A stretch of 64,000 nt of DNA from NP936 sp002726085 (GTDB lineage Bacteria; Acidobacteriota; Vicinamibacteria; Vicinamibacterales; UBA8438), in the NCBI GenBank assembly GCA_036012905.1, contig DASCQF010000138.1:8320-72319 (forward strand). Direction: 5' to 3'. Positions 50,876 to 59,779 of the stretch are shown one piece after another. Position 1 is the stretch's first letter. Every line of letters begins with the position of its first letter. Below the pieces are notes generated by a model, which saw only the letters and a program-made list of their open reading frames with translations, was not told where the DNA came from and searched no databases. The position numbers and the translations under genes are program-made.

Positions 50876-52021
50876 ATGATGAGTCGGCTCGACCTCTTCT
50901 CTCCCAGGTACGAGATCGCACGGCGGCGTTTCCGCGATGCGGCGAACGAGGCAGGTGCCACACTCGAGCATCATCCAATCGACCCCGGCACGGAGAATGG
51001 GGACCTGACCATCGACGTTGCCACGTTAGGTCACGCCAAGCCGCGTTGGGCCGTCGTCGTCACATCTGGTCTTCACGGTGTCGAGGGTTTCTTCGGTTCG
51101 GCGATCCAGCTCGCGTGGCTCACGCGCCTGACGAACGGCGGGCCTCCACCGGCTGGCGGCGCCATCGTGCTCATACACGCGGTGAACCCGTACGGCTTCG
51201 CGCGCCTCCGCCGAACCAACGAGGACAACGTCGACCTGAATCGGAACTTTCTCGACACCCGTGATTCGTATACCGGCGCCCCAGCCGGCTACGCAGCGCT
51301 GGACCTATTTCTCAATCCGGCGTCTCCGCCCTCCCTGCTCGAGCCATTCCGACTCAAGGCGCTCTGGCACATCAAACGAAACGGATTGCCGATGCTGAAG
51401 AACACCGTCGCCGGCGGGCAATACCGATTTCCACAGGGGCTGTTCTTCGGTGGACGCGAGCCAGCTTCGTCCACCCGGATCACGCAGCAGCATCTGGCGG
51501 GCTGGCTTGGTGGAGCGCCACGGACGGTACACGTCGATCTCCACAGCGGACTGGGTGCGTACGGCCAATATCGGTTGCTCCTCGAGGAGTCAGCAGCCTC
51601 ACCTCGCGTCGAGTGGTACCGTGACGCGTTCGGGGCCGAGCGCGTCGAGCCCCTCGCGGACGCCAGTGGCACATCCTACACAGCATCGGGTACGCTCGGT
51701 GGCTGGGCCGTGACACACCTCACCGGGACACGACATCGTTTCGTGAACGCAGAGTTCGGCACCTACCCGATCCTCCGGGTACTTGGCGCCCTGCGCGCCG
51801 AGAACCGCGCGCATTTCTTCGGTCGACCGGACACCGGCGCTACCCGGCGAGCGAAGTCCGAATTGCTGGAGTGCTTCTGTCCGCACGACGGTCGCTGGAG
51901 GCAGCTGGTCGTCGAGCAGGGCCTGGCAATCATCGATCGGGCCGTGCGCGCGCTGAGTAAGGAACAGTCTGCCAAGCTAGACTCTGCAACTGACGAGAAC
52001 AAGTCAAGAATCGACAGGTGA
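50876..52021 (+). CDS. DUF2817 / M14-like carboxypeptidase-fold protein
   Basis: 381 residues. Zinc-peptidase-like ligand pattern: TSGLHGVEGFFGSA (His and Glu), NEDNVDLNRNF, and VDLHSGLGAYGQ (His). This is DUF2817, related to M14 metallocarboxypeptidases/succinylglutamate desuccinylases. No signal peptide, so a cytoplasmic amide hydrolase is likely; the substrate is unknown. It starts 22 bp after the DUF1697 gene. Confidence 0.82.
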   Translation: MMSRLDLFSPRYEIARRRFRDAANEAGATLEHHPIDPGTENGDLTIDVATLGHAKPRWAVVVTSGLHGVEGFFGSAIQLAWLTRLTNGGPPPAGGAIVLIHAVNPYGFARLRRTNEDNVDLNRNFLDTRDSYTGAPAGYAALDLFLNPASPPSLLEPFRLKALWHIKRNGLPMLKNTVAGGQYRFPQGLFFGGREPASSTRITQQHLAGWLGGAPRTVHVDLHSGLGAYGQYRLLLEESAASPRVEWYRDAFGAERVEPLADASGTSYTASGTLGGWAVTHLTGTRHRFVNAEFGTYPILRVLGALRAENRAHFFGRPDTGATRRAKSELLECFCPHDGRWRQLVVEQGLAIIDRAVRALSKEQSAKLDSATDENKSRIDR

Positions 52022-52025
52022 CACC

Positions 52026-52547
52026 ATGCGGTCAGAAGCGCGAACGGTACGAGAGTATCTGTCGGCCCTGCCGGTGGATCGGCGCAAAGCGATCACGGCA
52101 GTCCGGAAAATCATCCGGGCCAACTTGCCAGATGGCTACGAAGAGGCGATGAACTGGGGGATGATCACCTACCAGGTCCCGCTGGCGACCTATCCTGACA
52201 CCTACAACGGGCAGCCGCTGATGTACGCGGCGCTGGCGTCACAGAAGAACCACATGGCGGTCTACCTGACCGGCATCTACACGTCGCAGCATACGCGCGA
52301 CGGCTTCGAGGCTGCGTACCGGGCAACAGGCAAGCGGTTCGACGTCGGCCAGTCGTGTGTCCGCTTCAAGACGCTGGACGATCTGCCGCTGCCGCTCATC
52401 GGGGAAACGATTAAGTCGCTGCCGGTCAGCGAGCTCGTAGAGGCGGTGCGGCAGGCCACCTCTGGCCGCAAGCCACGCGCAAAGACAAGAAGGACAAAGA
52501 CGACCGCAACCAAGACCAGGTCTCGTCGGGGCGCCAAGAAGCGGTAG
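52026..52547 (+). CDS. DUF1801 protein with basic tail
   Basis: 173 residues. DUF1801/YdhG-like core: VREYLSALPVDRRKAITAVRKII, YEEAMNWGMITYQVP and HMAVYLTGIY, then LPVSELVEAVRQ. The last ~30 residues are a Lys/Arg/Thr run (KTRRTKTTATKTRSRRG) that could bind nucleic acid. Function unknown. Confidence 0.8.
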   Translation: MRSEARTVREYLSALPVDRRKAITAVRKIIRANLPDGYEEAMNWGMITYQVPLATYPDTYNGQPLMYAALASQKNHMAVYLTGIYTSQHTRDGFEAAYRATGKRFDVGQSCVRFKTLDDLPLPLIGETIKSLPVSELVEAVRQATSGRKPRAKTRRTKTTATKTRSRRGAKKR

Positions 52548-52665
52548 TTTGGGCCGCCACGGGTCCGCCGTGGGTTGCCAATCGGCCGGGCAATGAGTAG
52601 CCTGTTACCGTTCGGATCGCGACACAATCCGGCGGAGCCACGGTTCTGTTCGAGAAGGAGTGTTC

Positions 52666-53112
52666 ATGCGCACGCTGCTGACAGCCATGTTTCTGGCGCT
52701 GGTTGGGATCGGGTCGCTGACGACCGCGCAGACCCAGAAGCCAGTCGTCGAGGTCTACAAGTCACCCACTTGAGGGTGTTGCGGGGGATGGGTCTCACAT
52801 CTCCGCGAGAATGGTTTCACGGTGCGGACGACCAACGTCGCTGACGTCAGCCCGCTCAAAGCCGAGCACGGCGTGCCGGGGCGAGTCACCTCCTGCCACA
52901 CGGCCGTGGTCGATGGCTACGTCGTCGAGGGGCACGTTCCCGCCGAGGACATCGAGCGGTTGCTCGACGAGCGGCCGGATATCGCGGGAATCTCGGTTCC
53001 CGGCATGCCGGTCGGCGCGCCCGGCATGGAGGGGCCGAATCCGAAGGGGTTCGCCGTCATCTCGTTCGACGACGACGGCGAGCTGGCGGTGTTCTCCGAG
53101 CACAAACCCTGA
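52666..53112 (+). CDS. Exported DUF411 metal-binding protein with in-frame TGA (candidate selenoprotein)
   Basis: 148 residues if the TGA at 52771-52773 is read through. GAAGGAG lies 5 bases before the ATG. Signal peptide ~1-22 (ends TTAQ). The DUF411 signature should be VYKSPTCGCCGGW; here codon 36 is TGA in place of the first Cys, giving SPT(TGA)GCCGGWVSHL. Everything after remains in frame and conserved (LKAEHGVPGRVTSCHTAVVDGYVVEGHVPAEDI, GISVPGMPVGAPGMEG). A hairpin with GGTCT loop begins 6 bases after the TGA. Selenocysteine insertion is the favoured reading; a plain nonsense mutation or base error is the alternative. DUF411 proteins are thought to bind copper or similar metals outside the cytoplasm. 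Confidence 0.75.
52774..52808 (+). promoter_or_regulatory. Candidate bacterial SECIS hairpin
   Basis: Stem TTGCGGGG(G)ATG (52779-52790) pairs with CATCTCCGCGA (52798-52808): 11 pairs with one bulged G. Loop GGTCTCA (52791-52797). There are 17 bases between the TGA and the loop. Codons here use wobble bases rare in this GC-rich genome (TGT, GGG, GGA, TCA, CAT), as expected if RNA structure is selected. Confidence 0.65.
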
Positions 53113-53195
53113 CACGACGCGAGTGCCCATGCTCCGGACCCCGCCGCGCGTCGGTGGCGTCCGGAGCCGCCTCGTCTCGGCAGGCGACCCGCGCC

Positions 53196-54155
53196 ATGCC
53201 TCGCTTTCGGCACGCCTTGCCACAGCTCGACGGCCGCCTCTTCCTGGCCGACGGCGGCATGGAAACCACGCTTATCTTTCTCGACGGGCTCGACCTACCG
53301 GATTTCGCCGCCTTCGACCTGCTGCGTCGAACAGGCGGCCGAGCAGTGCTCGAACGCTACATCCGCCCGTATGCCGAGCTGGCCCGGCGCTTGGGCACTG
53401 GTTTCATCCTCGACAGCGCGACCTGGCGGGCCAGTGCGGATTGGGGCACGCGACTGGGCTACACCCCGAAAACGCTGGCCGACGCGAATCGTGAGGCGAT
53501 CGCGATGCTCGAACCGCTCAGGGAGGAGTTCCAGACACCACAGACTCCGGTGGTCCTCAACGGATGCGTCTGGCCACGCGGCGACGACTACAGCGCCGAC
53601 CGACTGCTGTCGGTGACCGAATCTGAGAGTTATCACCGCGAGCAGATAGACACGTTTGTCGGCACCGAGGCCGACATGGTGAGCGCGATCACCATGAACT
53701 ACGTCGAGGAGGCGATCGGTATCACTCAGGCCGCCCGCCAGGCCGCCATGCCAGTCGTGATCTTCTTCACGGTGGAGACCGACGGCCGCCTGCCAACCGG
53801 ACAGACCCTTCAGGCCGCAGTCGACCAGGTCGACGCTGCAACCGACGCCTATCCGGCCTACTTCATGATCAACTGCACTCATCCCACCCACTTCGACCAG
53901 GTGCTGGAGACCCGGGCTCCGTGGCTCGACCGTCTGGGTGGTCTGCGCGCCAACGCCTCACGAAAGAGTCACGCGGAGCTCGACGAGTCGACCGACCTCG
54001 ACGACGGCGACCCGTCCGAGCTCGGCCGACAATACGCCGCGATCAAGCAACGGGCACCTCGCCTGAACGTGCTGGGCGGCTGCTGCGGAACCGACCACCG
54101 CCACATCGAGCAGATTGCCGCAACCTGCGGTCCGCTGTTTCCGCAAGCAGACTGA
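53196..54155 (+). CDS. Homocysteine S-methyltransferase family protein
   Basis: 319 residues from the ATG at 53196. The Zn site is formed by MINCTHPTHF and LGGCCGTDHRHI; the N-terminus FLADGGMETTL and LDSATWRAS fit the BHMT/MmuM barrel. It transfers a methyl group to homocysteine or a related thiol. The methyl donor is not predictable. It follows the DUF411 gene closely but is probably a separate function. Confidence 0.88.
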   Translation: MPRFRHALPQLDGRLFLADGGMETTLIFLDGLDLPDFAAFDLLRRTGGRAVLERYIRPYAELARRLGTGFILDSATWRASADWGTRLGYTPKTLADANREAIAMLEPLREEFQTPQTPVVLNGCVWPRGDDYSADRLLSVTESESYHREQIDTFVGTEADMVSAITMNYVEEAIGITQAARQAAMPVVIFFTVETDGRLPTGQTLQAAVDQVDAATDAYPAYFMINCTHPTHFDQVLETRAPWLDRLGGLRANASRKSHAELDESTDLDDGDPSELGRQYAAIKQRAPRLNVLGGCCGTDHRHIEQIAATCGPLFPQAD

Positions 54156-54372
54156 CCCACCAGACACCCGGTTTTCACCGACCCCGCAGTTCGACCCGGA
54201 GCACCCGCTGCTCGAATGCGGCATATCGGCGCCGAAGTCGTACGCTGGAGATACCCCGACAACAGCTACAATGATGCGCCACGGGAACCGACCGCGGGAC
54301 GTGTTGTTGACAGCCCGGTCGGCTACCATGACAGCACCAAAGACAATGGCGGCAGCCATGAAGGAGCGTACG

Positions 54373-54798
54373 ATGACATCCAGCAGGCGTTATCTCGTCG
54401 TTTTCGGTGTCGCGGTCTTCGTCGCCGGCTTCACCGCCGGCACCATATGGCAACCCGATACCGGCGTCCAGGCGCAAGGCAGCGGCAAGGTCTTCGAGCT
54501 GCGGACCTACACGACAGCCGAAGGCAAGTTGCCCAACCTGCAGGCCCGGTTCCGCGACCACACGATGCGTATCTTCGATCGGCACAACATGGAGAGCGTC
54601 GGCTACTGGGTACCCCAGGAGCTGCCGAACACGCTGATCTACATCATCTCGCACGACAGCCGGCAGGCGGCTCAGGAGAACTGGCAGGGCTTCCGTGACG
54701 ACTCTGAATGGCCCGGCGTGGCCGAGGCCTCAGGGGTGGGACGCGTCAACGTCGAGTCGGTGTTCATGGAAGCAGCCGACTATTCGCCGCTCAAGTAG
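54373..54798 (+). CDS. Exported NIPSNAP-domain protein
   Basis: 141 residues from the ATG at 54373 with AAGGAG 6 bases upstream. An N-terminal signal/anchor (~6-32) precedes a NIPSNAP fold: KVFELRTYTTAEGKLPNLQARFRDHTMRIFDRHNM and SVGYWVPQ. NIPSNAP is a ferredoxin-like domain of unclear role. Followed 31 bp later by the exported aldolase-type protein, with which it may work. Confidence 0.82.
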   Translation: MTSSRRYLVVFGVAVFVAGFTAGTIWQPDTGVQAQGSGKVFELRTYTTAEGKLPNLQARFRDHTMRIFDRHNMESVGYWVPQELPNTLIYIISHDSRQAAQENWQGFRDDSEWPGVAEASGVGRVNVESVFMEAADYSPLK

Positions 54799-54829
54799 CC
54801 CAGTGACACCAGCGGAATAAGGAGAAGCG

Positions 54830-55672
54830 ATGCGCGCCACACACATATCCCTCACCGTCGCCGTCTGCGCACTGCTGGCCCTCGGCACCGTCTCGGACGC
54901 CGAGGCCCAGCGGATGTACAACACCGCGAAACAGAAGCTAATGTCGGGCCAGCAGATCGTCGGCGGCACCGTCGACACCCCAGACCCCCAGATCTACTGT
55001 GCGATGGCCAATGCCGGATTCGACTTCATCTGGATCGAGATGCAGCACAGCCCGCTGAGCTTCCAGGAAGTCGCCCGCATGATCTGGGCGTGCAAGGATG
55101 CGCCGGCCATTCCGTTCATCCGGATCCCGGACGCGACCGAGGGTGACATCCAGAAAGCAACCGACATTGGCGCTCTCGGCATCATCGTGCCAATGGTCAT
55201 CACTCCGGAGGAGATGGAGAACGCCGTCCAGTGGGCGAAATACCCGCCCATGGGCATCCGGAGCCAGGGAGGCGGACAGTATCGCGCGCTCTGGGGCAAC
55301 GACTACCGCCAGACCGCGAATGACAACATCATGATCGTCGCGATGATCGAGCAGCCGGACGGTGTTGCGCGGGCGGGCGACATCGCCGGTGTCCCTGGCG
55401 TCGACGCCATCTTCGTCGCCAGCAGCGACCTCGGCAGCTTCTCTGGCAAACGCCAGGGCGACCCCGAATATGAGGCGCTGGTCACGACGATCCACGACGA
55501 CACGCTGAGCGCCGGAAAGATCCTGGGCGGCCCCTCGGCCTGGCGCGACCGGGACGATTTCCTGTTCTTCCAGGGTCCCGGCACGACGTCTCTCATCCGT
55601 AGCGGGGCGCGCGCGGCGCTCGAGACCCAGTCCAACGTCGCGGAGATCGAGGGCACTGCTCCTCGGCGGTAG
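54830..55672 (+). CDS. Exported HpcH/HpaI-type aldolase
   Basis: 280 residues. A signal peptide ~1-27 (SDAEAQ) precedes the class II aldolase/citrate-lyase-beta-like barrel: FDFIWIEMQHSPLSF, LGIIVPMVITPEEMENAVQWAKYPPMGIRSQGGGQY, MIVAMIEQPDGV and VDAIFVASSDLGSF (metal-binding Glu and Asp). The family cleaves 2-oxo-hydroxy acids in the cytoplasm, so export is atypical. The substrate is unknown. Confidence 0.85.
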   Translation: MRATHISLTVAVCALLALGTVSDAEAQRMYNTAKQKLMSGQQIVGGTVDTPDPQIYCAMANAGFDFIWIEMQHSPLSFQEVARMIWACKDAPAIPFIRIPDATEGDIQKATDIGALGIIVPMVITPEEMENAVQWAKYPPMGIRSQGGGQYRALWGNDYRQTANDNIMIVAMIEQPDGVARAGDIAGVPGVDAIFVASSDLGSFSGKRQGDPEYEALVTTIHDDTLSAGKILGGPSAWRDRDDFLFFQGPGTTSLIRSGARAALETQSNVAEIEGTAPRR

Positions 55673-55788
55673 CAGGCCCAGCGATAGGGAACGCACCAGC
55701 CCCCCCCGCTCTCAAGGGAGGGAGCCGGGCTCCGGTGTCGGGCGGGGCCAACCTACGCGGTCATCCCGCCGGATGACGAGATTACCTG

Positions 55789-56226
55789 ATGTCAGAACAG
55801 AACAAGGCGTTGGTGCGGAGATTCCTCGAAGAGGTGTTCAACAACGCCCGCCCGGAGGTGATCCCTGAGCTGATCGCCGACGACTACGTCGACCACGGCG
55901 CATCCCCCGGTCAGGCGGCTGGCGCTGAAGGCGCCCGCCAGATCTACGACGTGTTCCGCGCGGCATTTCCCGATCTGCGAGTGGAGATTCACGACCTGGT
56001 GGCCGAGAACGACCTCGTGGCCGTTCGGGCCACGTTCTCCGGGACCAGCCAAGGGCCGCTGATGGGGGCGCCGCCAACAGGCAAGCCGGTCGAGCTCGCG
56101 TCGATGGTCTTCATCCGCATCCGCGACGGACGACTGGTGGAACGATGGGAACAGGCGGACATGATGGGCCTCATGCTGCAGCTCGGTGTCCTCGCACAAT
56201 CGGGTGAGAGCGGAGGAGACACATGA
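55789..56226 (+). CDS. SnoaL-like ester cyclase/polyketide-cyclase-fold protein
   Basis: 145 residues. LVRRFLEEVFNNARPEVIPELIADDYVDHG, FPDLRVEIHDLVAENDLVAVRATFSGT and VFIRIRDGRLVERWEQAD are the SnoaL signature. Role unknown. The stop overlaps the next start (ATGA). Confidence 0.85.
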   Translation: MSEQNKALVRRFLEEVFNNARPEVIPELIADDYVDHGASPGQAAGAEGARQIYDVFRAAFPDLRVEIHDLVAENDLVAVRATFSGTSQGPLMGAPPTGKPVELASMVFIRIRDGRLVERWEQADMMGLMLQLGVLAQSGESGGDT

Positions 56227-56498
56227 GCGGTCAGCAGGGATACGTCGTTGTCTCGACCGTGCAGGGCCAATTCGTCGAGGCGCAAATCAAGGCATTTCTG
56301 GAGGCCCACGACGTACCCTGCCAGCTCCGAGGCGAGTCGCTGCGCCTCACCCACGCCATCTCGATCGACGGCATCGGCGCCGCCGAGGTGCTCGTGCCGG
56401 CCGAACTGGCCGACAAGGCCCGCGACCTGCTCGCCCGCGCCGAACGCGGTGAGCTCGCCATCGACGAGGTCCCGGGCGAGCGCTACACGGACGAGTAG
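56223..56498 (+). CDS. DUF2007 signal-transducing-type protein
   Basis: 91 residues. VVVSTVQGQFVEAQIKAFLEAHDVPCQLRGESL and EVLVPAELADKARDLL match the DUF2007 fold. Coupled to the SnoaL-like gene by a 4-base overlap. 146 bp without a gene follow. Confidence 0.8.
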   Translation: MSGQQGYVVVSTVQGQFVEAQIKAFLEAHDVPCQLRGESLRLTHAISIDGIGAAEVLVPAELADKARDLLARAERGELAIDEVPGERYTDE

Positions 56499-56644
56499 CG
56501 CGGGTAGCCGGCGTCAGAGCGCAAGTCCGGGTTTCCACGAACGTCGCCATCTGACGCAAGCCGTGAAGGGGCGCTTTTCCCAGCAGTCTGTTCGGTCCCA
56601 GTCGCCGTGACGCGCGGTGACGCTTCACTCCACCCACTGGCCCC

Positions 56645-57364
56645 ATGAACGAAACAGTCCAGGTCATTCCGCTCAGCCGACTCGCCCTGGCGTTGATCCC
56701 GGTGTGCGTCGTCCTGACGATCATTCACCGGTGGTCGCTGGGCACCAGAGCCGGTCTCGTCGCAGTTCTCCGGATGGTCACACAGCTGCTGCTGGTGGGC
56801 TACGTGCTGACCTTCGTCTTCGGGTCGAATAGCGTCGCGGTGGTGCTGTCGGTCGTGAGCGTCATGCTGGCAGCCGCCGGCTGGATCGCACTCCGACCAC
56901 TCGGCGACGAACGCGGCGCCGAGTATCCCAAGGTCCTGGTCGCGATCGGCGTCGGCGCGCTGACAGTGCTCCTCACGGCGACCCAGGGAGTCCTCACCCT
57001 CAGCCCCTGGCACGATGTCAGCGTCGTCATCCCGTTAGCCGGCATCGTGCTCGCCAACTCGATGAACACCGTCAGTCTGGCGGCGGAGCGATTTCGGGCG
57101 GAGCGCCAACGCGGCGCCGGATATCTCGACGCGCGTCACATCGCGATGAGCACTGCGTTGATCCCGATGACGAACTCGCTCCTGGCGGTCGGCCTGGTCT
57201 CGCTCCCCGGCATGATGACCGGTCAGATCCTGTCGGGTGTGGCGCCGCTCATCGCCGTCCGGTATCAGATCCTGGTGATGTGCATGATCTTCGGGTCGGC
57301 CGGACTGGCCACCAGCTGCTATCTGGTGCTGCAACGGCCTGCAGACGGAGCCACCACCCCGTAA
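56645..57364 (+). CDS. FetB/UPF0014-family ABC permease
   Basis: 239 residues, about seven membrane helices. FetB features: RMVTQLLLVGYVL, IPLAGIVLANSMNTVSLAAERF and ALIPMTNSLLAVGLVSLPGMMTGQILSGVAP. FetAB exports iron in E. coli. The cognate ATPase (FetA) is not adjacent, so it must be elsewhere or the protein acts differently. Confidence 0.85.
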   Translation: MNETVQVIPLSRLALALIPVCVVLTIIHRWSLGTRAGLVAVLRMVTQLLLVGYVLTFVFGSNSVAVVLSVVSVMLAAAGWIALRPLGDERGAEYPKVLVAIGVGALTVLLTATQGVLTLSPWHDVSVVIPLAGIVLANSMNTVSLAAERFRAERQRGAGYLDARHIAMSTALIPMTNSLLAVGLVSLPGMMTGQILSGVAPLIAVRYQILVMCMIFGSAGLATSCYLVLQRPADGATTP

Positions 57365-57385
57365 TCGAGCAGCTCATCAAGGGTC

Positions 57386-58591
57386 ATGCCCAGCGCCGAC
57401 CTGTCTTCGAGCGAGGCTCGCCGTGTGGCTCTGGCGGCGCAGGGGTTCGACCGTCCGCGCCCTCATGGCCGGGTCGACGTCCGTCATCTGCGGCGGGTCA
57501 TCCATCAGCTTGGACTGCTCCAGATCGACTACGTCAACGTCCTGGTACCGGCGCAGTACCAGGTGCCGTTCTCTCGCGTCGGGCCGTATGACCGAACGCG
57601 CCTCGACGAACTGGTCTATCGCCGGCGCGAGTTCACCGAACACTGGGCCCACGAGGCATCGATCGTGCCGATGGCCGCCTACCCGCTGCTGCGCTACCGG
57701 CGGCTCTCGCACCGTGCGCGCCCGCACGGTTTCGACCGCTTCCTGTCGCGCGACCCGGGCTACGCGCGTCTCGTGCTGCGTGAAGTCCGCGCGCGCGGTC
57801 CACTCGCCGCCGCGGCGCTGCCGTCTCCCCAGGGAGGTAACCGGCGGATGCCGGGCGCCTGGCTGGGGACCGTGCCGCGCGCGGTGCTCGAGGCGCATTT
57901 CGGTCGTGGCACGCTGGCGATCGCCGACCGGCGACCAGACTTCAGCCGCGTCTATGACCTGAGCGAACGGGTTATCCCCCCCGAGCGCCGACGCACCCGG
58001 ATCCCGAACGCCGAGGCCCATCGGACGCTGCTGCGGCTCGCCGCACGAGCGCACGGCGTGGCGACCGCCGGCGACCTCGCCGACTACTACCGGATGCCGC
58101 TTGGCCTGGCGCGTCCACGGCTGGGGGAGCTGGTGGCGGCCGCGGAGCTACGTGAGGTCAGGGTCGAGGGCTGGGCCGAACCAGGATACCTCGACCCCGC
58201 CGCACGCCGTCCGCGGCGGATCGAGGCAGCGGCGCTGCTCTCCCCGTTCGACCCGGTGGTCTGGCACCGCCCACGCGCGGCGCGTCTGTTCGGCTTCGAC
58301 TACCGGACAGAAACCTTCGTGCCGGCGCCGAAGCGAAAATGGGGATACTACGTGCTACCGTTCCTGCTCGGGGACAACATCGTCGCCCGGGTGGACCTCA
58401 AGGCGGACCGCCCCGGGCAACGGCTTGTGGTGCGTGCCGCCTATCGCGAGCCCGAGACCGACGCCGCTCGGGTGGCGGACGCGCTCGCCGGCGAGCTTCG
58501 ACTCATGGCTGGCTGGCTCGGGCTGGATGCGGTGACGGTCGAGCGACGGGGTCCATTTGCGCGCCACCTCTCGACCGCAGTGGGGCGCTAG
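57386..58591 (+). CDS. AlkX/YcaQ-type winged-helix DNA glycosylase
   Basis: 401 residues, HTH_42 superfamily. The catalytic QxD motif appears as LLQIDYVNVLVPAQY (Gln-Ile-Asp), typical of the YcaQ/AlkX branch that unhooks DNA cross-links. Further matches: TEHWAHEASIVPM and LLSPFDPVVWHRPRAARLFGFDYRTETFVP, then WGYYVLPFLLGDNIVARVDLKADR. Expected in cytoplasmic DNA repair. Confidence 0.87.
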   Translation: MPSADLSSSEARRVALAAQGFDRPRPHGRVDVRHLRRVIHQLGLLQIDYVNVLVPAQYQVPFSRVGPYDRTRLDELVYRRREFTEHWAHEASIVPMAAYPLLRYRRLSHRARPHGFDRFLSRDPGYARLVLREVRARGPLAAAALPSPQGGNRRMPGAWLGTVPRAVLEAHFGRGTLAIADRRPDFSRVYDLSERVIPPERRRTRIPNAEAHRTLLRLAARAHGVATAGDLADYYRMPLGLARPRLGELVAAAELREVRVEGWAEPGYLDPAARRPRRIEAAALLSPFDPVVWHRPRAARLFGFDYRTETFVPAPKRKWGYYVLPFLLGDNIVARVDLKADRPGQRLVVRAAYREPETDAARVADALAGELRLMAGWLGLDAVTVERRGPFARHLSTAVGR

Positions 58592-58616
58592 TGGTGTTTC
58601 CGGTCGAGCATCAGGC

Positions 58617-59156
58617 ATGACGGTGCGATATTTCGCCTACGGCTCGAACCTGCTGGCAGCCAGGCTCCGGGAACGGACCCCGTCGGCCAGGCGGATCGGG
58701 CGCGGCAGACTGTCGGCTCACCGGCTCCGCTGGCACAAGCGCGGCGTGGTGGATGGGTCCGGGAAGTGCGATGCGTCCATGAACGGGGACAACGCGGACT
58801 GTGTCTGGGGCGCGCTGTTCGAGATTGCGGACACGGAGTGCGCCCAGCTCGACTCGGCCGAGGGCCTTGGCCGAGGGTATCGCAACCGGCCGGTACGGAT
58901 CGAGACGGCGAGCGGCATGCTGACTGCTTTCGCGTATGTCGCCACGCCGGACGCCGTGGACGACACCTTGGCACCGTTTGACTGGTATCGCGACCTCGTG
59001 GTGGCCGGGGCGAGGGAAAGCGGGTTGCCAGATCGATACATCGGCGTGCTCGCCGCCGTGCGGGCGGTCGCCGACCCCGACCACGGGAGAGCGCGCCATC
59101 ACCGCCGCTTGCTCGGCACGGCGCGCGGTCGGCGCCGCAGTATGAACACGCGGTAG
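58617..59156 (+). CDS. Gamma-glutamylcyclotransferase-fold protein
   Basis: 179 residues from the ATG at 58617. RYFAYGSNLLAARLRERTPSA is the GGCT YGSN motif; the catalytic Glu is expected in LDSAEGLGRGYR. It acts on gamma-glutamyl amino acids or amines. The tail is Arg/His-rich. Confidence 0.85.
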   Translation: MTVRYFAYGSNLLAARLRERTPSARRIGRGRLSAHRLRWHKRGVVDGSGKCDASMNGDNADCVWGALFEIADTECAQLDSAEGLGRGYRNRPVRIETASGMLTAFAYVATPDAVDDTLAPFDWYRDLVVAGARESGLPDRYIGVLAAVRAVADPDHGRARHHRRLLGTARGRRRSMNTR

Positions 59157-59193
59157 TCGTGACCCGAGACGGACCACTGGTCGTGACCACCGC

Positions 59194-59739
59194 GTGAGCC
59201 AGGCGAGCCTCGTCGAGATGCAGACACGCCGCACAGACCACGTCCGCCTACGTTGGGCGACCGCCGCCGACCAGCCGGCGATCGTCGACATCTGCAAGAC
59301 CTCCATCACGACGACCTATGGCGCTTTCATGGACCCGGAGCGGATGCGCCCCTGGGTCGAGGGCCGGGAAGTGGAAGACTACGTCGCGAGGATGTGGTCA
59401 CAGATGACCGTGGCGGAAGGCGCGGAAGGCCTGGACGACGAGCAGGTCCTCGGCGTTGTTGCGATCGATGGTCGGGTGGTCGATCTGCTGTGGATCCGCG
59501 CTGATCTTCGAGGACAGGGCATCGGCTCGGCGTTGATGGACCAGGCGGAATCGCTGCTGGCGGAGGACCACGACGTGGCCGAGCTCGAGTGCTTCGCGCC
59601 AAACGACGCGAGCATCGCCTTCTACGAGGCGCGCGGGTATGCGGCCGTGCGGACGTACCACGAGGTGGCGTCCGGGGTCGACAAGGTGGTCATGACCAAG
59701 CACCTCCGCTCCCTCTCTGCGGCTGGGGGACAGGGCTGA
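59194..59739 (+). CDS. GNAT acetyltransferase
   Basis: 181 residues from a GTG. Acetyl-CoA site LRGQGIGSALMDQAESLL, with VVDLLWIRADL before and IAFYEARGYAAVRTY after. The acceptor is unknown. Confidence 0.83.
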   Translation: MSQASLVEMQTRRTDHVRLRWATAADQPAIVDICKTSITTTYGAFMDPERMRPWVEGREVEDYVARMWSQMTVAEGAEGLDDEQVLGVVAIDGRVVDLLWIRADLRGQGIGSALMDQAESLLAEDHDVAELECFAPNDASIAFYEARGYAAVRTYHEVASGVDKVVMTKHLRSLSAAGGQG

Positions 59740-59779
59740 CCGGAGCCAGCCACGCGCCTGCGTCGGCTGGCGTCTCAGG

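Noticed and set aside
52822..53112. Independent 96-residue protein starting at a GTG after the TGA
   Set aside because: It lacks a ribosome-binding site and would lose the signal peptide and metal motif; the DUF411 fold clearly continues from the upstream part.
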